Origin: Labilibaculum filiforme
Lineage (GTDB): Bacteria > Bacteroidota > Bacteroidia > Bacteroidales > Marinifilaceae
Length of the DNA: 64,000 nt
Direction of reading: 5' to 3'
Assembly: GCF_002843315.1 (NCBI RefSeq)
Contig: NZ_MVDD01000001.1
Location: 538,857 to 602,856 of the forward strand
In this document: one piece after another, positions 1 to 9,715 of the stretch
How positions within the stretch are numbered: position 1 is the first letter of the stretch
Layout: the number at the start of each line of letters is the position of its first letter
The notes under the pieces: generated by a model
Told to the model about the DNA's origin: nothing
Database searches by the model: none
What the model saw: only the letters and a program-made list of their open reading frames with translations
Position numbers and translations under genes: made by a program

Positions 1-1599
1 CAAGGAAGTATCAACCGTAGCTGTACTCGCAGCTTTCGTCGCTTCCAAATCAACCCCCTCAAAATCATGATCATCCGTAAGCATAAAAGGCGTTGGATTT
101 TTCAGAAACTTACGCCCTTCAGGTTTTAATTTAATCACCCCATACTGCTCAATATCCTTTTCAATTAAGCAATGAACCAAGGCCCTGCGAAAAACCATAT
201 TCCAGAAATGAGCATCCCGGTCTTTACCGCAACCAAACATTTCCAATTCATCGTGCTTATAAGATTTAATAGAAGAATTCTGCTCACCGGTTAATATATT
301 CACCAAATGATTTATTTTAAAGCGTTCCTTCACCAGCTTAACTAGCTTTAGTGCTTTAATAACGAATTCTTGTCCTTGAAATTCTTTCTTCGGATGCAAA
401 CAGTTATCGCAATTACCACAATTTGTATCGATATGATTTTCACCAAAATAGTGAAGCAACATGGTTCGTCGACAAATTGCCGATTCGGCAAAAGAAACGG
501 TTTCTAATAAAAGCTGTCTGCCAATCTCCTGTTCGGCCACAGGTTTTCCCTGCATAAATTTCTCCAGCTTTTGAATATCTTTATAGCTATAAAAAGTCAG
601 ACAATGACCTTCTCCGCCATCACGCCCAGCTCTTCCGGTTTCCTGATAGTAGCCTTCTAAACTCTTTGGTATATCGTAATGAATTACATATCGCACATCA
701 GGCTTATCAATCCCCATTCCAAAAGCAATGGTTGCCACCACAACATCCACATCTTCCATCAAAAATTTATCCTGATTGCCCGAACGAGTAGATGAATCCA
801 TTCCAGCATGATAAGGAACAGCTTTAATTCCATTCACCTGAAGGGTTTCGGCTAATTCCTCCACTTTTTTACGACTCAGACAATATATAATTCCTGATTT
901 GCCAGCATTGGCGCGAATAAACTTAATTATCTCTTTGGTAGCATTTACCTTTGGACGAACTTCGTAGTATAAATTCGGACGGTTAAACGACGATTTAAAA
1001 ACCAACGCATCCAACATCCCCAAATTCTTTTGAATATCATGTTGTACTTTTGGCGTTGCCGTTGCTGTTAGTGCAATTATTGGTGCACTCCCAATCTCAT
1101 TCACAATAGAGCGAATCTTTCTGTATTCCGGTCTAAAATCATGTCCCCATTCAGAAATACAATGTGCCTCATCTACAGCATAAAAAGAAATTTTTACCTG
1201 TTTCAAAAACTCAATATTACTTTCCTTGGTTAAAGATTCCGGAGCTACATATAAAAGTTTCGTTCTTCCTTCGAGAACATCTTCTTTTACTTTTAAGGTT
1301 GCCGATTTAGAGAGAGACGAATTCAAAAAATGAGCTACGCCATCATCATCTCCAAAATTTCTCATTGCATCCACCTGATTTTTCATCAATGCGATCAATG
1401 GGGATATAACAATTGCTGTACCCTCCAACATTAATGAAGGCAATTGATAACACAATGACTTTCCCCCACCTGTGGGCATTAACACAAACGTGTCGTTACC
1501 ACTTAAGATATTTTGAATTACTGGTTCTTGATTTCCCTTAAAATTTTCGAATCCAAAATACTTCTTTAAATTAGTTGATAATTCAAAGTTCTTTCCCAT
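1..1599 (-). CDS. recQ: ATP-dependent DNA helicase RecQ (3' end cut by window edge)
   Basis: The minus-strand reading frame starts with ATG at 1599 and is open to base 1, giving the first 533 residues; the C-terminus lies outside the window. It is a superfamily 2 DNA helicase acting in recombination and fork repair. Visible motifs are Walker A (TGGGKS, residues 43-48), the DEAH box followed by CISEWGHDFRPEY, the TATAT motif, the motif VI region with GRAGRDG, and the zinc-binding cysteines of the RQC region (CRR and CGNCDNC). The order helicase core, zinc site, winged helix is that of RecQ. It is divergent from kdsD with a 266-bp gap. The C-terminal part (end of the RQC domain and any HRDC domain) is not visible, so only the family assignment is firm. 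Confidence 0.96.
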   Translation of the reverse strand, partial: MGKNFELSTNLKKYFGFENFKGNQEPVIQNILSGNDTFVLMPTGGGKSLCYQLPSLMLEGTAIVISPLIALMKNQVDAMRNFGDDDGVAHFLNSSLSKSATLKVKEDVLEGRTKLLYVAPESLTKESNIEFLKQVKISFYAVDEAHCISEWGHDFRPEYRKIRSIVNEIGSAPIIALTATATPKVQHDIQKNLGMLDALVFKSSFNRPNLYYEVRPKVNATKEIIKFIRANAGKSGIIYCLSRKKVEELAETLQVNGIKAVPYHAGMDSSTRSGNQDKFLMEDVDVVVATIAFGMGIDKPDVRYVIHYDIPKSLEGYYQETGRAGRDGGEGHCLTFYSYKDIQKLEKFMQGKPVAEQEIGRQLLLETVSFAESAICRRTMLLHYFGENHIDTNCGNCDNCLHPKKEFQGQEFVIKALKLVKLVKERFKINHLVNILTGEQNSSIKSYKHDELEMFGCGKDRDAHFWNMVFRRALVHCLIEKDIEQYGVIKLKPEGRKFLKNPTPFMLTDDHDFEGVDLEATKAASTATVDTSL

Positions 1600-1865
1600 G
1601 TTTATTACTTGATATGCTTTTTTCCCAAAAATATATGCGGTCGGCTAAATTAACATTTTACTTAGCAACCTAAAATTTTTAAATAGCAATTTTTACATCA
1701 CCATTCATTCCCGTATTACAAATTTCGATACTTTTGTATTTTAAATTTAGATAAACACTAGTACAATTCAAAACGAAAACTGCAATTAACAGATTTTAAC
1801 TCCTGATTGAACTTTCATTTATATGAGTTTAATTAGCTTTGTACTCGAAATAAAAACCACAAGAT

Positions 1866-2834
1866 TTGAAGGCTACATACGACATTAAGCAAATTGCAAT
1901 AAATACCATTGCAGAAGAAGAAAAAACCATTAGTCAGCTAAAAAAGCACATTGATGGAGATTTTGTTAACACTGTTGAATTAATCCTAAAAAGCAAAGGT
2001 AGGGTTGTAATTACTGGCATTGGCAAAAGTGCAAACATCGCCAACAAAATAGTAGCTACACTTAATTCGACAGGCACACCAGCATTATTTATGCATGCTG
2101 CCGACGCCATTCATGGGGACTTAGGGATGATTCTTCCGGATGACATTATTATTTGCATTTCTAAAAGTGGAAGCACACCAGAAATCAAAGTTTTAGTGCC
2201 ACTCATCAAAAACATGGGAAATACGTTAATTGGAATGGTCTCCGGGTTGGATTCTTTTCTTGCTAAAGAATCGGACTATGTTTTGAAAGCTGTTGTAGAA
2301 AAAGAAGCAGACCCAAACAACTTAGCTCCAACAAATTCAACTACTGCACAACTTGTTATTGGAGATGCCTTGGCAGTATCCTTACTCGAATGCCGACAAT
2401 TTACCAGTCAGGATTTTGCTAAATATCATCCAGGAGGAGCTCTAGGTAAAAAATTATATTTACGAGTTAGCGATCTTTACAAAAACGATCTTGCACCTAA
2501 AGTTTCCGAAGACGAAAGCATTCGTCCGATTATTATTGAGATTTCCTCCAAACGAATGGGTGCTACTGCCGTAGTTACCAAAGAAAATAAACTAGTTGGA
2601 ATAATTACCGATGGTGATCTGCGAAGAATGTTAGAACAAAATAAAGATGTAAGCAAATTAACTGCGCGAGATATCATGTCGCCAAAGCCTAAGGCCATCG
2701 ATCCAGATTCCCTTGCTATTAAAGCCTTTCAGCTGATGGAAGACAATAATATAACGCAACTCGCGGTAGTGGAAAATGAAAAATATGTAGGAATGGTGCA
2801 TTTGCATGATATCTTAAAAGAAGGAATTGTCTAA
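1866..2834 (+). CDS. kdsD: Arabinose-5-phosphate isomerase, KdsD/KpsF family
   Basis: Converts ribulose 5-phosphate to arabinose 5-phosphate, the first step toward Kdo for lipopolysaccharide; cytoplasmic. The 322 residues match the usual family length. An N-terminal SIS sugar-isomerase domain (about residues 35-175, with GIGKSANIANKI, HAADAIHGDLG and ISKSGSTPE) is followed by two CBS domains (about 205-260 and 270-320). The start is a TTG at 1866; no ATG is available near the conserved N-terminus. A TAnnTTTG-type -7 element lies at 1834-1841, about 25 bp upstream of the start. The tatC gene follows after 27 bp, so they are probably co-transcribed. Confidence 0.93.
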   Translation: MKATYDIKQIAINTIAEEEKTISQLKKHIDGDFVNTVELILKSKGRVVITGIGKSANIANKIVATLNSTGTPALFMHAADAIHGDLGMILPDDIIICISKSGSTPEIKVLVPLIKNMGNTLIGMVSGLDSFLAKESDYVLKAVVEKEADPNNLAPTNSTTAQLVIGDALAVSLLECRQFTSQDFAKYHPGGALGKKLYLRVSDLYKNDLAPKVSEDESIRPIIIEISSKRMGATAVVTKENKLVGIITDGDLRRMLEQNKDVSKLTARDIMSPKPKAIDPDSLAIKAFQLMEDNNITQLAVVENEKYVGMVHLHDILKEGIV

Positions 2835-2861
2835 CTTGGAGCAATTAGAAAATTAACACAC

Positions 2862-3686
2862 ATGTCAGACAAAGAAGCAGCAAACAAAGAAAATCAAATG
2901 AGTTTTCTTGAACACCTTGAAGAACTAAGATGGCATTTAATGCGATCGGTTATTGCCATTATGGTTTTTGCAATTGCTGCATTTATCTTTTACGATTTTA
3001 TTTTTAACGTACTGATTCTTGCTCCTAAAAACCCTGAATTCTTCACAAATAGAATGTTTTTCCGCTTTGCGGAATACATAGGAATTGAGTCGCTAAAAAT
3101 TAACACACATCCTTTTCAGGTTATCAACATTAACATGGCGGGGCAGTTTGCAACACACATAAGTGTTTCTTTAGTGATTGGAATAATTGCCAGCTTTCCT
3201 TATATATTTTACGAATTCTGGAGTTTTCTTAAGCCTGCTCTATACGATAACGAGAAAAAACATGCAAGAGGATCTATTTTTTACACCTCCTTTTTATTTG
3301 CATTGGGAGTTCTTTTCGGATACTATCTAATAACACCACTATCGGTTCATTTCCTAGGATCTTACAGTATAAGTGATCAGGTTATGAATCAAATAAACCT
3401 TACTTCTTACATCTCATCAATCACATCAATTGTTATAGCCTCTGGCGTGATTTTTGAACTTCCAGTACTTATTTTCTTTTTAAGTAAAATCGGACTGGTA
3501 TCCCCTGAATTTTTAAAAAAATACAGAAAACACTCTGTTGTTTTAATTCTAATTCTTTCTGCCATCATTACGCCTCCAGATATCTTTAGTCAGGTTTTGG
3601 TTTGTTTACCTCTGATGTTGCTTTACGAAATAGGAATTAAAATATCAAAGCGAGTTCAAAAAAATCAACAAGCAAATTTAGAATAA
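2862..3686 (+). CDS. tatC: Sec-independent protein translocase subunit TatC
   Basis: The multi-spanning core receptor of the twin-arginine translocase, which recognises Tat signal peptides in the inner membrane. The 274-residue protein begins with a charged cytoplasmic segment and the hallmark SFLEHLEELRWHL motif (about residues 14-26), followed by six hydrophobic segments. A periplasmic loop between TM1 and TM2 (about residues 50-85) is longer than in E. coli TatC, as is usual in Bacteroidota. No tatA/B gene is present in the window. The molybdopterin enzyme at 37378-39408 has no visible Tat signal, so this TatC has no evident substrate among nearby genes. Confidence 0.95.
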   Translation: MSDKEAANKENQMSFLEHLEELRWHLMRSVIAIMVFAIAAFIFYDFIFNVLILAPKNPEFFTNRMFFRFAEYIGIESLKINTHPFQVININMAGQFATHISVSLVIGIIASFPYIFYEFWSFLKPALYDNEKKHARGSIFYTSFLFALGVLFGYYLITPLSVHFLGSYSISDQVMNQINLTSYISSITSIVIASGVIFELPVLIFFLSKIGLVSPEFLKKYRKHSVVLILILSAIITPPDIFSQVLVCLPLMLLYEIGIKISKRVQKNQQANLE

Positions 3687-3767
3687 ACAATTTTACCGTT
3701 TATTTGTATTTTCACTTAACTATTGTCTGGAATATTATTTTATCCGGACAGTTACTATTGTATATTA

Positions 3768-6284
3768 ATGATGCAGATTATAAAAAAAGGATTTTTACTA
3801 GCAGCTATTCTTGCATTTTCGGGTTTTGCTCACACAAGCTTTGCTCAAGCCACCAAAATTAGAGGGCGAATTATCGATTCGGAGACAAAGGAACCGCTTC
3901 CATTTGTAAACATTGCTTTTAAAGGAACTACCATTGGTACCACTTCAGATTTTGATGGACAGTATTTTTTGGAGACAAGAACTCCATCGGATCTATTACA
4001 TATCTCTTTTGTGGGATATAAAGAACAGTCCTTTGAAATTCAAAAAGCCAGTTTTCAAACTATTAATGTAGAGTTAAAATCGGAAGCTTTCGACTTAGCC
4101 GAAATTGTTGTTACTCCAGGAGAAAACCCAGCACATGTATTGCTCCGTAAAATTATTGCGAAAAAAGAGTCCAATAATCCTTCCCGGTTTGATTCGTATC
4201 AATACGAATCCTACACAAAAATGGAAATGGATTTAAATAACATTAAAGATAACTTTAAGGACAAAAAAATCATGCGACAATTCCAGTTTGTCTTTGATTA
4301 TATCGACACTTCTGTAATAACTGGAAAACCATACTTACCCGTTTTCATTACAGAATCACTTTCCGACTATCATTTTCAAAAGAAACCGAAGGTGGAAAGA
4401 GAAATTATTAAGGCATCACAAATGTCGGGCATTAACGACAATGCCAGCTTAGCACAGTTTACCGGTCAGCTTCATCAAAATGTAAATATCTACGACAATT
4501 TTATTGATCTCTTCAATATGGGCTTTGTAAGTCCTATTGCTGATGGCGGGCTTCGTTACTACAAGTATTACCTAACCGACAGTGCTTATAGAGATGGCAA
4601 TTGGTGCTATCACGTATCCTTTAAACCAAAAAGAAAACAAGAACCTACTTTTGTGGGAGATTTTTGGGTGGCAGACACTACTTTCGCAATCGAAAACATG
4701 CAAATGCGTATTGCTAAGGACGTTAACCTAAACTGGGTGAAAGACTTGGTAAGCAACAACGAATATCAGAAACTAAACGACAGCACCTGGTTCCTGAAAA
4801 AACAAAATCTTTTTGTCGATTTCATGATATCCGAAAAAGATTCCACCAAACAAATGGGCTTTTTTGGAAGAAAATCAATTTCTTATAAAAATGTAAAAAT
4901 AAATCAGCCACTTAGGGAGGAAATAATTAAACTCGACAATAATGTTGTTGTAGAGGAAACGGCACTAAAGCAACCTAAGGAATATTGGGACAATGCCCGA
5001 CCCTATCAATTATCACAAAGAGAAGCCGGCATTTACTCTATGGTTGACTCCATTCAAAATGTACCTTTATATAAAAACATTATCGATGTCATTCAAACAT
5101 TTGTTACTGGCTATTACGTGAAAGGTAAATTTGAATACGGTCCCTACTACAAACTATACAGTTTTAACGAAATTGAGGGAAACCGATTCATGTTTGGAGG
5201 CAGAACCTCGAACGATTTTAGTACCAAAATAATGCTTAACGGTCATTTAGCATATGGCGACAAGGATAATAAATTAAAGTACGGACTGGGATTTCTTTAC
5301 ATGATCAATAAGCTTCCCCGAGAAACATTTGGGGTACAATACAAGCACGATATTCAGCAATTAGGGAAAAGTCCCAATGCATTTACCGAAGGAAATATCC
5401 TGTCCTCACTGCTAAAACGAAACCCAAACAATAAATTGACCATGGTCAATCAACTCGAAACACATTACGAAAAAGAATGGTTTCAAGGGTTTTCGAACAC
5501 TTTAAAATTTAGATATCGCGATATTACACCAACCGAATATGTTCCGTTTAATGCTCCTGATGCAAGTGGAAATATTCCTATTTCAGGAATTACATCATCG
5601 GAATTGGAGCTAAGAACCCGATTTACCAAAAATGAAAAAATTGTGATGGGTGAATTTGAAAGAATTCACTTTGGCGGACCATTTCCTGTATTCAACCTTT
5701 ACCTTACGATGGGCATGAAGGATGTTTTGGGTGCCGATCACGATTATCAGAAAATAGATTTAAGCATTGAACACACCTTAGAGCTACCTCCTTTGGGAAA
5801 CTTATACTATTTGGTTACCGCTGGCAAACTATTTGGAAAAGTTCCCTATCCTCTTCTTCACATGCACGAAGGAAATGAAACATACGCTTTTGACCCCTAT
5901 GCATTTAACATGATGAACTATTACGAATTTGCTAGTGACCAATACGTTAGTTTATTCGTAGAACACCATTTTAACGGACTAATCCTGAACAGAATCCCGT
6001 TATTCCGAAAATTGAAATGGAGAACAGTTATCTCTGGCAAAGGATTAATTGGTAGCCTAAGCGACAAAAATAATGGTTCTTTAGCCAATACAGATGCTAA
6101 AATGCTTTTCCCAAATGGACTTTCGGATGTAAGTAAACCTTACTTTGAAGCCAGTGTAGGAATTGAAAACATATTTAAGTTTATTCGAATTGATGCTATG
6201 TGGAGATTAAATCACTTGGAAGACAATCCTTATCAAGATTTTGAAAATTTTGGCATACGAGCAATGTTTCAATTTACTTTTTAA
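3768..6284 (+). CDS. CarboxypepD_reg-like / DUF5686 outer-membrane protein
   Basis: A large exported protein of the Bacteroidota-specific DUF5686 family. Two adjacent ATGs (3768 and 3771) begin a clear signal peptide ending FAHTSFAQ; the open frame extends upstream to a TTG at 3723, but that would put 15 residues ahead of the signal, so the ATG is preferred (about 838 residues). After the signal comes a carboxypeptidase regulatory-like beta-sandwich (about residues 28-115, with GTTIGTTSDFDGQYFL), the same domain that precedes TonB-dependent receptors. The long remainder contains many alternating aromatic strands and ends in MFQFTF, a terminal phenylalanine typical of outer-membrane beta-barrels. 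Function is unknown; there is no TonB plug domain, so it is not a SusC-type receptor. Confidence 0.82.
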   Translation: MMQIIKKGFLLAAILAFSGFAHTSFAQATKIRGRIIDSETKEPLPFVNIAFKGTTIGTTSDFDGQYFLETRTPSDLLHISFVGYKEQSFEIQKASFQTINVELKSEAFDLAEIVVTPGENPAHVLLRKIIAKKESNNPSRFDSYQYESYTKMEMDLNNIKDNFKDKKIMRQFQFVFDYIDTSVITGKPYLPVFITESLSDYHFQKKPKVEREIIKASQMSGINDNASLAQFTGQLHQNVNIYDNFIDLFNMGFVSPIADGGLRYYKYYLTDSAYRDGNWCYHVSFKPKRKQEPTFVGDFWVADTTFAIENMQMRIAKDVNLNWVKDLVSNNEYQKLNDSTWFLKKQNLFVDFMISEKDSTKQMGFFGRKSISYKNVKINQPLREEIIKLDNNVVVEETALKQPKEYWDNARPYQLSQREAGIYSMVDSIQNVPLYKNIIDVIQTFVTGYYVKGKFEYGPYYKLYSFNEIEGNRFMFGGRTSNDFSTKIMLNGHLAYGDKDNKLKYGLGFLYMINKLPRETFGVQYKHDIQQLGKSPNAFTEGNILSSLLKRNPNNKLTMVNQLETHYEKEWFQGFSNTLKFRYRDITPTEYVPFNAPDASGNIPISGITSSELELRTRFTKNEKIVMGEFERIHFGGPFPVFNLYLTMGMKDVLGADHDYQKIDLSIEHTLELPPLGNLYYLVTAGKLFGKVPYPLLHMHEGNETYAFDPYAFNMMNYYEFASDQYVSLFVEHHFNGLILNRIPLFRKLKWRTVISGKGLIGSLSDKNNGSLANTDAKMLFPNGLSDVSKPYFEASVGIENIFKFIRIDAMWRLNHLEDNPYQDFENFGIRAMFQFTF

Positions 6285-6350
6285 TAATCTGAAGAAATTA
6301 TTGACCAGTTTTGAACCTAAGTACAAAGTTCAATTCTCATAGATCTTTTC

Positions 6351-6358
6351 TATATTTG
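6351..6358 (+). promoter_or_regulatory. Candidate -7 element for lptB
   Basis: TATATTTG fits the Bacteroidota -7 consensus TAnnTTTG. At the expected 19-bp distance upstream only a weak -33 match (GTTC) is seen, so this is a pattern-based call. Confidence 0.45.
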
Positions 6359-6391
6359 CACCATTCCGATCCTTAAACATATTGAATAAAG

Positions 6392-7126
6392 ATGATTTTA
6401 AGAGCTGAAAATTTAATAAAAAGATACAAAACCAGAACTGTTGTTAAAGGAGTATCTGTTGAAGTAAAACAAGGTGAAATTGTTGGTTTACTTGGTCCTA
6501 ACGGCGCAGGTAAAACCACTTCATTTTACATGATTGTTGGACTGATTCAACCAAACGGCGGACGAATTTTTTTAGATGACAGAGAAATTACTAATGAACC
6601 GGTTTACAAACGCGCACAATTGGGCGTTGGTTACTTAGCCCAGGAAGCCTCGGTATTTCGAAAACTAAGTGTAGAAGATAATATTAGGGCCGTATTGGAG
6701 ATGTCGGATTTCTCGAAAGAATACCAAAAAGAACGCTTGGAAGAAATGCTGAACGAGTTTAGCTTACAAAAAATCAGAAAAAGTTTAGGCATTCAGTTAT
6801 CAGGAGGTGAAAGGAGACGTACCGAAATCGCTAGAGCACTATCCATAAAACCAAAATTTATTCTTTTAGATGAACCATTTGCAGGAGTTGATCCAATCGC
6901 GGTGGAAGACATCCAAGAAATTGTTCGCCATTTAAAGGATAAAAACATTGGAATTCTAATCACAGATCACAACGTGCAGGAAACACTTTCAATTACCGAA
7001 AGAGCTTACCTATTATTCGAAGGTAATATTCTAAAATCAGGAACTGCTGAAGAACTTGCTGCCGATGAAGATGTAAGAAGAGTTTATTTAGGAAAGAACT
7101 TCGAGCTTCGTAAACCTATAAAATAG
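6392..7126 (+). CDS. lptB: LPS export ABC transporter ATP-binding protein LptB
   Basis: The cytoplasmic ATPase that powers extraction of lipopolysaccharide from the inner membrane with LptFG. The 244 residues carry Walker A (GPNGAGKT, about residues 34-41), the Q-loop region ([18 protein letters not shown], characteristic of LptB), the signature LSGGERRR, Walker B ([13 protein letters not shown]) and the switch histidine in [19 protein letters not shown] -7 element lies at 6351-6358, 34 bp upstream of the ATG. lptB stands alone here, separated from lptFG, as is common in Bacteroidota. Confidence 0.95.
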   Translation: MILRAENLIKRYKTRTVVKGVSVEVKQGEIVGLLGPNGAGKTTSFYMIVGLIQPNGGRIFLDDREITNEPVYKRAQLGVGYLAQEASVFRKLSVEDNIRAVLEMSDFSKEYQKERLEEMLNEFSLQKIRKSLGIQLSGGERRRTEIARALSIKPKFILLDEPFAGVDPIAVEDIQEIVRHLKDKNIGILITDHNVQETLSITERAYLLFEGNILKSGTAEELAADEDVRRVYLGKNFELRKPIK

Positions 7127-7243
7127 CTCATTTTCAAGACTATTGAATTAATTCGCAATTCGAATAAAATGAAGACCTAAAATATTACTGAAAAAAACTT
7201 CATTTTTTTTCGAACAGGTATTGCAAATTATAAAAAACAGCTC

Positions 7244-7251
7244 TATATTTG
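7244..7251 (+). promoter_or_regulatory. Candidate -7 element for tRNA-Leu
   Basis: TATATTTG matches TAnnTTTG and has a TTGC at the -33 position (7221-7224, 19-bp spacer). It lies 15 bp upstream of the mature tRNA 5' end, suitable for transcription of the tRNA alone. Confidence 0.55.
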
Positions 7252-7266
7252 CACCGCAATTAACCC

Positions 7267-7348
7267 GCGGATGTGGCGTAATTGGTAGCCGCGCTAGACT
7301 TAGGATCTAGTGCCGAGAGGCGTGGGGGTTCGAGTCCCTTCATCCGCA
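7267..7348 (+). tRNA. tRNA-Leu (anticodon UAG)
   Basis: An 82-nt class II tRNA. The acceptor stem pairs GCGGATG (7267-7273) with CATCCGC (7341-7347), with discriminator A at 7348. The anticodon stem CTAGA/TCTAG encloses loop CTTAGGA, giving anticodon UAG, which reads CUN leucine codons. A long variable arm (TGCCGAGAGGCGT) and a T-loop (TTCGAGT) are present. The CCA end is not fully encoded (ACA follows). Confidence 0.96.
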
Positions 7349-7367
7349 CAATAAAAAGAATAACCTT

Positions 7368-7421
7368 AAACCGCCCGTACTTCCGATACTGATTTGTGTC
7401 GATCGTGAGGCGGTTTTTTTT
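7368..7421 (+). terminator. Rho-independent terminator after tRNA-Leu
   Basis: AAACCGCC (7368-7375) pairs with GGCGGTTT (7409-7416) across a 33-nt loop and runs into eight T residues. It separates the tRNA from the tig gene. Confidence 0.75.
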
Positions 7422-7455
7422 CAATTAAAGAGGTTTTATCTATAATAGCTAAAAA

Positions 7456-8805
7456 ATGAACATTACAAAAACCAATATTGATGATTTAAATGCTGTAATT
7501 AAATTACAGATTGTTCAAGAAGATTACGAGACCCGAGTAAACAATGTGTTGAAAGACTATCGTAAAAAAGCAAATATCAATGGTTTCCGTGCTGGTAAAG
7601 TACCTATGGGTGTGATTAAAAAAATGTACGGAACTCCTGTTTTAGCTGATGAAATTAATAAAATTCTTAGCGAAGAGCTAATGAAGTATATTCGCGAAAA
7701 TGATTTAAATATCATGGGCGAGCCTCTTCCAAATGAAACTGAACAAAAAGAAATCAATTGGGAAAAAGACACTGAATTCGAATTCTCATTCGACATTGCT
7801 TTAACTCCTGAATACACGCTTAACTTAAGCAAAAAAGACAAAATCGACTTCTTCAAAATTATTGTTGACGAAAAAATGATTCAAAGTGGTGTTGATATGC
7901 ACTCTCGTCGTTTTGGCTCAAACAATCCTACTGAAGTTGTAGAGGAAAAAGAACTTTTGAAAGGGAACTTTGCTCAGGTTGATGCAAAAGGAAAACTGAC
8001 TGAAGAAGGAATTGTTAGCGAAAATGTTGCCATGTCGTTAGAATACATGAAAGACGAGGATGCTAAGAAAAAATTCGTTGGCGCTAAGAAAGAGGATGCA
8101 ATTGTTTTTAATCCAGCGAAAGCTTTTGAGAACAAATCTGACATCGCTTCGATGCTAAATATTTCGAAAGAAGAGGCCGAGACATTAGATGCTGACTTCC
8201 AATTTACAATTACCGAAATCACTAAATTTGTTAATGCTGAATTGAATCAAGAATTGTTCGATAAAGTGTTTGGTGAAGGTACTGTATCTTCAGAAGAAGA
8301 ATTCAAGAATAAAATTAAAGAAGATATCGAAAAACAATTAGAGAACGATAGCGACTACAAATTCTTGATTGATGCCAAAGCTAAATTGGTGAAAAAAGCA
8401 AAAATTGACCTTCCTGAAGTATTCTTGAAACGTTGGATTGTTGCTACAAACAAAGAAATGACTGCTGAGCAAGTTGAAACTGATTTTGCAAACTATGCTG
8501 ATGAGTTCAAATGGCAATTAATCAAAAACAGATTGATTCAAGAGAATGACTTAAAAGTTAGTCAGGAAGAAGTAATGGAATTTGCTAAAAAACAAGCATT
8601 AATGCAATTCCAACAATATGGAATGATGGATGTACCTGAAGAGTACTTAAACAACTATGCTCAACAAATGATGCAAAATCAGGACGAGCAAAGAAAAATT
8701 TATGAGCGTAAAGCTGATGATAAAGTTGTTGAATACATTAAAGGAACCATTAAATTGGACGAAAAAGAGATTACTACTGAAGATTTCAACAAAATGTTTG
8801 AATAA
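7456..8805 (+). CDS. tig: Trigger factor, ribosome-associated chaperone
   Basis: Binds nascent chains at the ribosomal exit tunnel. The 449-residue protein has the three-part layout of the family: an N-terminal ribosome-binding domain with the signature GFRAGKVP (about residues 44-51), a central FKBP-like region (about 150-255) and a helical C-terminal chaperone domain. The central region is divergent from the classical FKBP active site, as in other Bacteroidota trigger factors, so peptidyl-prolyl isomerase activity cannot be assumed. It is followed by clpP and clpX in the conserved bacterial order tig-clpP-clpX, though a terminator lies between tig and clpP. Confidence 0.92.
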   Translation: MNITKTNIDDLNAVIKLQIVQEDYETRVNNVLKDYRKKANINGFRAGKVPMGVIKKMYGTPVLADEINKILSEELMKYIRENDLNIMGEPLPNETEQKEINWEKDTEFEFSFDIALTPEYTLNLSKKDKIDFFKIIVDEKMIQSGVDMHSRRFGSNNPTEVVEEKELLKGNFAQVDAKGKLTEEGIVSENVAMSLEYMKDEDAKKKFVGAKKEDAIVFNPAKAFENKSDIASMLNISKEEAETLDADFQFTITEITKFVNAELNQELFDKVFGEGTVSSEEEFKNKIKEDIEKQLENDSDYKFLIDAKAKLVKKAKIDLPEVFLKRWIVATNKEMTAEQVETDFANYADEFKWQLIKNRLIQENDLKVSQEEVMEFAKKQALMQFQQYGMMDVPEEYLNNYAQQMMQNQDEQRKIYERKADDKVVEYIKGTIKLDEKEITTEDFNKMFE

Positions 8806-8830
8806 GTGGGTACAGCTTAATAAGACACGA

Positions 8831-8863
8831 AACCACGCTTTTAAAAAGCGTGGTTTTCTTTTT
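8831..8863 (+). terminator. Terminator downstream of tig
   Basis: A 12-bp stem, AACCACGCTTTT (8831-8842) with AAAAGCGTGGTT (8844-8855), is followed by a T-rich tract. It is likely to end tig transcripts before clpP. Confidence 0.75.
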
Positions 8864-8953
8864 GGCTTTAAAATACCGATTTTGTTAAGCCATTCTTTTC
8901 AAATGGTGAAAATTTAACTAATTTAGGTCTACGAAATATAAAATCACTTTGCT

Positions 8954-9628
8954 ATGATACCAAAAGATGAATTCAATAAATTTGCTACAAAGCATATGGG
9001 CATAAGCAGCCTAAACTTAGATCGATATACATCAATCAGCAACAGCTACATCTCTCCTACTATTATTGAGGAAAGACAACTAAACGTTGCATCAATGGAT
9101 GTATTCTCTCGACTTATGATGGATCGGATTATCTTTCTTGGTATTCCTATTGACGATTACGTTGCCAATATTATTATGGCGCAATTGCTGTTTTTAGAAT
9201 CAACAGATCCGTCGAAAGACATTCAGATCTATTTCAATACACCAGGTGGTTCGGTACATGCAGGCTTGGGAATTTACGATACCATGCAATACATTAAATG
9301 TGATGTTGCTACTATTTGTACTGGAATGGCTGCTTCGATGGGAGCTGTTCTATTAACTGCAGGAACAAAAGGAAAACGTTCGGCACTTAAACACTCTCGT
9401 GTAATGATTCACCAACCAATGGGTGGTGCTCAAGGGCAAGCTTCGGATATCGAAATTACTGCACGCGAGATTTTAAAATTGAAAAAAGAACTTTATACTA
9501 TTATTGCCGATCATTCGGGAAACACTTACGAAAAAGTAGAGAAAAATTCGGATCGTGACTATTGGATGACAGCCGCGGAAGCAAAGGAGTACGGAATGAT
9601 TGACGAAGTACTTATTCGTGAGCAATAA
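8954..9628 (+). CDS. clpP: ATP-dependent Clp protease proteolytic subunit ClpP
   Basis: A serine protease that forms the tetradecameric chamber used with ClpX. The 224 residues contain the catalytic serine in [10 protein letters not shown] (S128), histidine in MIHQPMGG (H153) and aspartate at about D202 (NSDRDYW). About 25 residues precede the segment that aligns with mature ClpP, so a propeptide or extended N-terminus is likely. It is followed by clpX 87 bp downstream, with a candidate -7 element between them. Confidence 0.96.
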   Translation: MIPKDEFNKFATKHMGISSLNLDRYTSISNSYISPTIIEERQLNVASMDVFSRLMMDRIIFLGIPIDDYVANIIMAQLLFLESTDPSKDIQIYFNTPGGSVHAGLGIYDTMQYIKCDVATICTGMAASMGAVLLTAGTKGKRSALKHSRVMIHQPMGGAQGQASDIEITAREILKLKKELYTIIADHSGNTYEKVEKNSDRDYWMTAAEAKEYGMIDEVLIREQ

Positions 9629-9681
9629 GCTAACTAAATAGAAATCAGAATAACAAAATGCAGAGTTAAGATTTAAATTCT

Positions 9682-9689
9682 TAACTTTG
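9682..9689 (+). promoter_or_regulatory. Candidate -7 element for clpX
   Basis: TAACTTTG fits TAnnTTTG and lies 26 bp upstream of the clpX ATG. No good -33 TTTG is seen at the normal distance, so clpX may rely mainly on read-through from clpP. Confidence 0.4.
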
Positions 9690-9715
9690 CATTTTTAGTA
9701 TTATAAATAAGAAAC